Source: Phycisphaerae bacterium
GTDB taxonomy: Bacteria > Planctomycetota > Phycisphaerae > UBA1845
Length of the DNA: 64,000 bases
Assembly: GCA_029260015.1 (NCBI GenBank)
Contig: JAJDEB010000036.1
Location: 496,001-560,000 of the forward strand
Reading direction: 5' to 3'
The notes under the pieces are model-generated. The model was not told the origin of the DNA. It searched no databases and saw nothing but the letters and a program-made list of their open reading frames with translations. The translations under genes were made by a program, and so were the position numbers. Each line of letters starts with the position of its first letter. Position 1 is the stretch's first letter. Shown here one piece after another: positions 62,252 to 64,000 of the stretch.

Positions 62252-63316
62252 CTACCCCTTCGCGCCGACGGTACACTTCTCATCGCTGGTCTGAGGCTTG
62301 GCGTTGGCCAACTCTGCGTCAGTTGTTTTCGATTTTAACCATGGCATCATCGCGCGAAGCTTGCGGCCGATTTTTTCGATCGGGTGCGTTGACTCCTTCT
62401 CGGCTTGGGCGGTCATATTGGGTTTGCCATTCGCACATTCAGCCATCCATTCATCCGCGAAACTACCCGACTGAATCTCCGAAAGAATTTGCTTCATCGC
62501 CTTACGCGTGTCTTCGGTAACCACGCGTTTGCCACGCGAAAGGTCACCATACTCAGCCGTGTTGCTGATCGACTTGCGCATCCCGGTGATGCCATGCTTG
62601 TGGATCAAGTCCGTAATCAACTTCACTTCGTGCAAACATTCGAAGTAGGCCATCTCCGGCGCATAACCAGCATCGATCAACGTTTCGTAGCCGGCGCGGA
62701 TCAGTTCGCTCAGGCCGCCGCACAAAACTGCCTGCTCACCAAAGAGATCCGTCTCGGTTTCTTCTCGGAAACTCGTTTCCAACACACCCGCTCGACCACC
62801 ACCGACGCCGCATGCGTATGCCAAACCCACTTCGCGTGTGTCACCGGATGGATCTTGATGTACCGCAAGCAAACAAGGCACACCGTTTGACGCTTCAAAC
62901 TCGCTGCGGACCAAGTGACCGGGGCCCTTCGGCGCGACCATGAACACATTCACCGAAGCATCGGGCACGATTTTCTTGAAGTGAATGCAGAACCCATGGG
63001 CGAATGCGAGGTAGGCACCGTCGCGAAGATTTGAGGCGATGTCTTGCTCGAAAGTCGCCGGTTGAAGTTCGTCCGGAATGAGAACCATGACGACGTCAGC
63101 CTGTCGTACAGCCTCTGCGGTTTCGAATACTTGAAGTCCCGCTGCTTCCGCCTTCGCGCGGCTGGTGCTGCCGGAACGCAACCCGACGATCACGTCGGCA
63201 CCGCTATCCTTGAGGTTCATCGCATGGGCGTGTCCTTGCGAACCGAAACCGAGTACGGCGATTCGTTTTCCATCCAGCGTCTGAGGGTTGCTGTCACTGT
63301 TGTAAAGAACTTTCAT
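62252..63316 (-). CDS. ilvC: Ketol-acid reductoisomerase (NADP+)
   Basis: The start at 63316 ([18 protein letters not shown]) gives 354 residues, a class I KARI. Motifs are [34 protein letters not shown] (the phosphate-binding loop for NADPH), [37 protein letters not shown] and [17 protein letters not shown], which hold the Mg2+ and substrate residues. It converts acetolactate and acetohydroxybutyrate to dihydroxy acids. The longer frame from 63406 runs into a family B repeat and is rejected. ilvN lies upstream. Confidence 0.97.
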   Translation of the reverse strand: MKVLYNSDSNPQTLDGKRIAVLGFGSQGHAHAMNLKDSGADVIVGLRSGSTSRAKAEAAGLQVFETAEAVRQADVVMVLIPDELQPATFEQDIASNLRDGAYLAFAHGFCIHFKKIVPDASVNVFMVAPKGPGHLVRSEFEASNGVPCLLAVHQDPSGDTREVGLAYACGVGGGRAGVLETSFREETETDLFGEQAVLCGGLSELIRAGYETLIDAGYAPEMAYFECLHEVKLITDLIHKHGITGMRKSISNTAEYGDLSRGKRVVTEDTRKAMKQILSEIQSGSFADEWMAECANGKPNMTAQAEKESTHPIEKIGRKLRAMMPWLKSKTTDAELANAKPQTSDEKCTVGAKG

Positions 63317-63350
63317 TGATACATTCCCATCGAGTTTTGAGGCGTTATTC

Positions 63351-63418
63351 GTAGGGTCGGCCATGCCCACCAATTTAATCGTAGCGCAACGAACGGCGGT
63401 GGGCACGGCCCACCCTAC
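63351..63418. repeat. Repeat family B: inverted pair between ilvN and ilvC
   Basis: The left unit (63351-63371, two changes from the consensus) and right unit (63398-63418, perfect) are inverted copies with a 26-nt spacer. It lies between ilvN and ilvC inside the operon, 35 bp before the ilvC start. Confidence 0.88.
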
Positions 63419-63462
63419 ACGAACGTCGCACGGTTTCTATCAAACTACTGACCAGTTGCGAT

Positions 63463-63738
63463 TCAGGCAGTATGGCGCAACCGCTCCTGCGTCGTTTGCG
63501 CGTCGGCATCTGACAGCCCAACCGCGTGCAACTCAGTGAGTTCGAGCACATCAATCAGACGCCGAATCTGCGGTGCAAATCGATGGGCGGCTTCATTCGG
63601 CGCTGCGACTACGATGTTGGCCCGACCGTCGGCGGCAGAGACGTAAGTCACTTCGCCACCCAAGCGCTGACAAAGCATCAGGATCTTGGGCAGGATCGAC
63701 ATGCGGTGCAGATGTAGTGCAAACGTGAGGATTTCCAT
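63463..63738 (-). CDS. ilvN: Acetolactate synthase small subunit (ACT domain)
   Basis: The 91-residue product begins MEILTFALHLHRMSILPKIL, followed by GGEVTYVSAADGRANIVV and IRRLIDVLELTELHAV, an ACT-domain regulatory subunit of the IlvM/IlvN type (longer IlvH subunits have about 160 residues). It binds valine and stimulates the large subunit. Its ATG overlaps the stop codon of the large-subunit gene by one base (TAATG), so the two are tightly coupled. The exact class (ilvM or ilvN) is open. Confidence 0.8.
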   Translation of the reverse strand: MEILTFALHLHRMSILPKILMLCQRLGGEVTYVSAADGRANIVVAAPNEAAHRFAPQIRRLIDVLELTELHAVGLSDADAQTTQERLRHTA

Positions 63739-64000
63739 TAGGCTGACTCCACCATGTCCCCCAGCCCCGCACCTGCGGGAACCATGGGAAACACGTTTTC
63801 TTCCAAGTGACAAACGGCATGCAGCAAAGCGGGACCTTCACAGTTCCACCAAGCGCTTAAGGTTGACGACATTTCGTCAACGTGATCGAGCGTAAATGCT
63901 TGCAACCCATACACTCGGGCGAGGGCTGCGAAGTCGGGATTGTCGGAAAGGTCCACGGCGCTGTAGCGGTTTTCAAAGAACAGTTCCTGCCACTGCCGCA
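63738..64000 (-). CDS. ilvB: Acetolactate synthase large subunit, C-terminal part (cut by window edge)
   Basis: The window holds the last ~86 residues: WQELFFENRYSAVDLSDNPD, then FAALARVYGLQAFTL and a closing PAGAGLGDMVESA, typical of the thiamin-diphosphate enzyme IlvB/IlvG. It joins two pyruvates, or pyruvate with 2-ketobutyrate, in valine and isoleucine synthesis. The rest lies beyond the right edge. The stop overlaps the start of ilvN by one base. Confidence 0.93.
   Translation of the reverse strand, partial: RQWQELFFENRYSAVDLSDNPDFAALARVYGLQAFTLDHVDEMSSTLSAWWNCEGPALLHAVCHLEENVFPMVPAGAGLGDMVESA

Noticed and set aside
63317..63406. Longer start for ilvC at 63406
   Set aside because: The extra residues are read from a family B repeat and are unlike any KARI N-terminus.

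Overview
The window looks like chromosomal DNA of a planctomycete, most probably of the Phycisphaerae or a relative. This is an inference from gene content; there is no rRNA to confirm it. The pointers are a DUF1501/DUF1800 pair, two PEP-CTERM proteins, dockerin-like C-termini, a very large secreted protein built from DCNxNGxPDxCDI calcium-binding repeats, and a housekeeping set typical of a free-living Gram-negative-type bacterium. No tRNA, rRNA, CRISPR array or intact transposase was recognised.

Layout. 1-4.3 kb: the end of folE, then a leftward block rpsP-trmD-rplS-yraN-tatD (rimM is absent) and fabI. 4.6-12.7 kb: a PEP-CTERM protein, DUF1501, DUF1800, a DUF1570-like peptidase, nnrE, and the divergent surE, plsC and a double-CDGSH protein. 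12.8-24 kb: an enlarged prepilin peptidase, a LapA-like protein, an OmpA-like protein, a methyltransferase, an unusual three-module secreted protein, a GNAT acetyltransferase, a Kef-type antiporter, a CapK/PaaK-like ligase and small zinc-ribbon proteins. 24.1-36 kb: a surface-glycan locus (DUF2304, two GT2, two flippases, a DxD glycosyltransferase, a beta-propeller-like protein, a pyruvyl transferase, a methyltransferase, GT4 and a GT-C-like membrane protein). 36-41.4 kb: an M14 carboxypeptidase with a dockerin-like tail, an EamA transporter, a trypsin-like lipoprotein, a small lipoprotein and efp. 41.4-42.9 kb: a scar region with a decayed dockerin fragment, a decayed RHS fragment, a 124-bp MITE-like element and a small SUKH-like gene flanked by inverted repeats. 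42.9-57.6 kb: the 1873-residue secreted protein, a GT-B-like transferase, a second PEP-CTERM protein, a tandem WaaP-type kinase/pseudokinase, a PKD-containing subtilase and a stand-alone Clp N-domain protein. 57.7-64 kb: a leftward branched-chain amino-acid cluster, (ilvB)-ilvN-ilvC-leuA-cimA-leuB.

How the genes work together. The end cluster would make leucine, valine and isoleucine, the last through citramalate rather than threonine. The 24-36 kb locus should build, flip and decorate an extracellular polysaccharide; the CapK-like ligase, the kinase and the 632-residue transferase may serve the same envelope chemistry. Several proteins are exported or surface-bound (two PEP-CTERM, three with dockerin-like or Cys-Gly/hydrophobic tails, four probable lipoproteins).

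The most unusual feature on the DNA scale is a set of four unrelated intergenic repeat families that share one architecture: two short hairpin-forming units in inverted orientation, 20-50 nt apart (REPIN-like). They occupy many of the larger gaps, sometimes touching stop codons. The most interesting locus is the RHS remnant/MITE/SUKH cassette at 41.5-42.8 kb.
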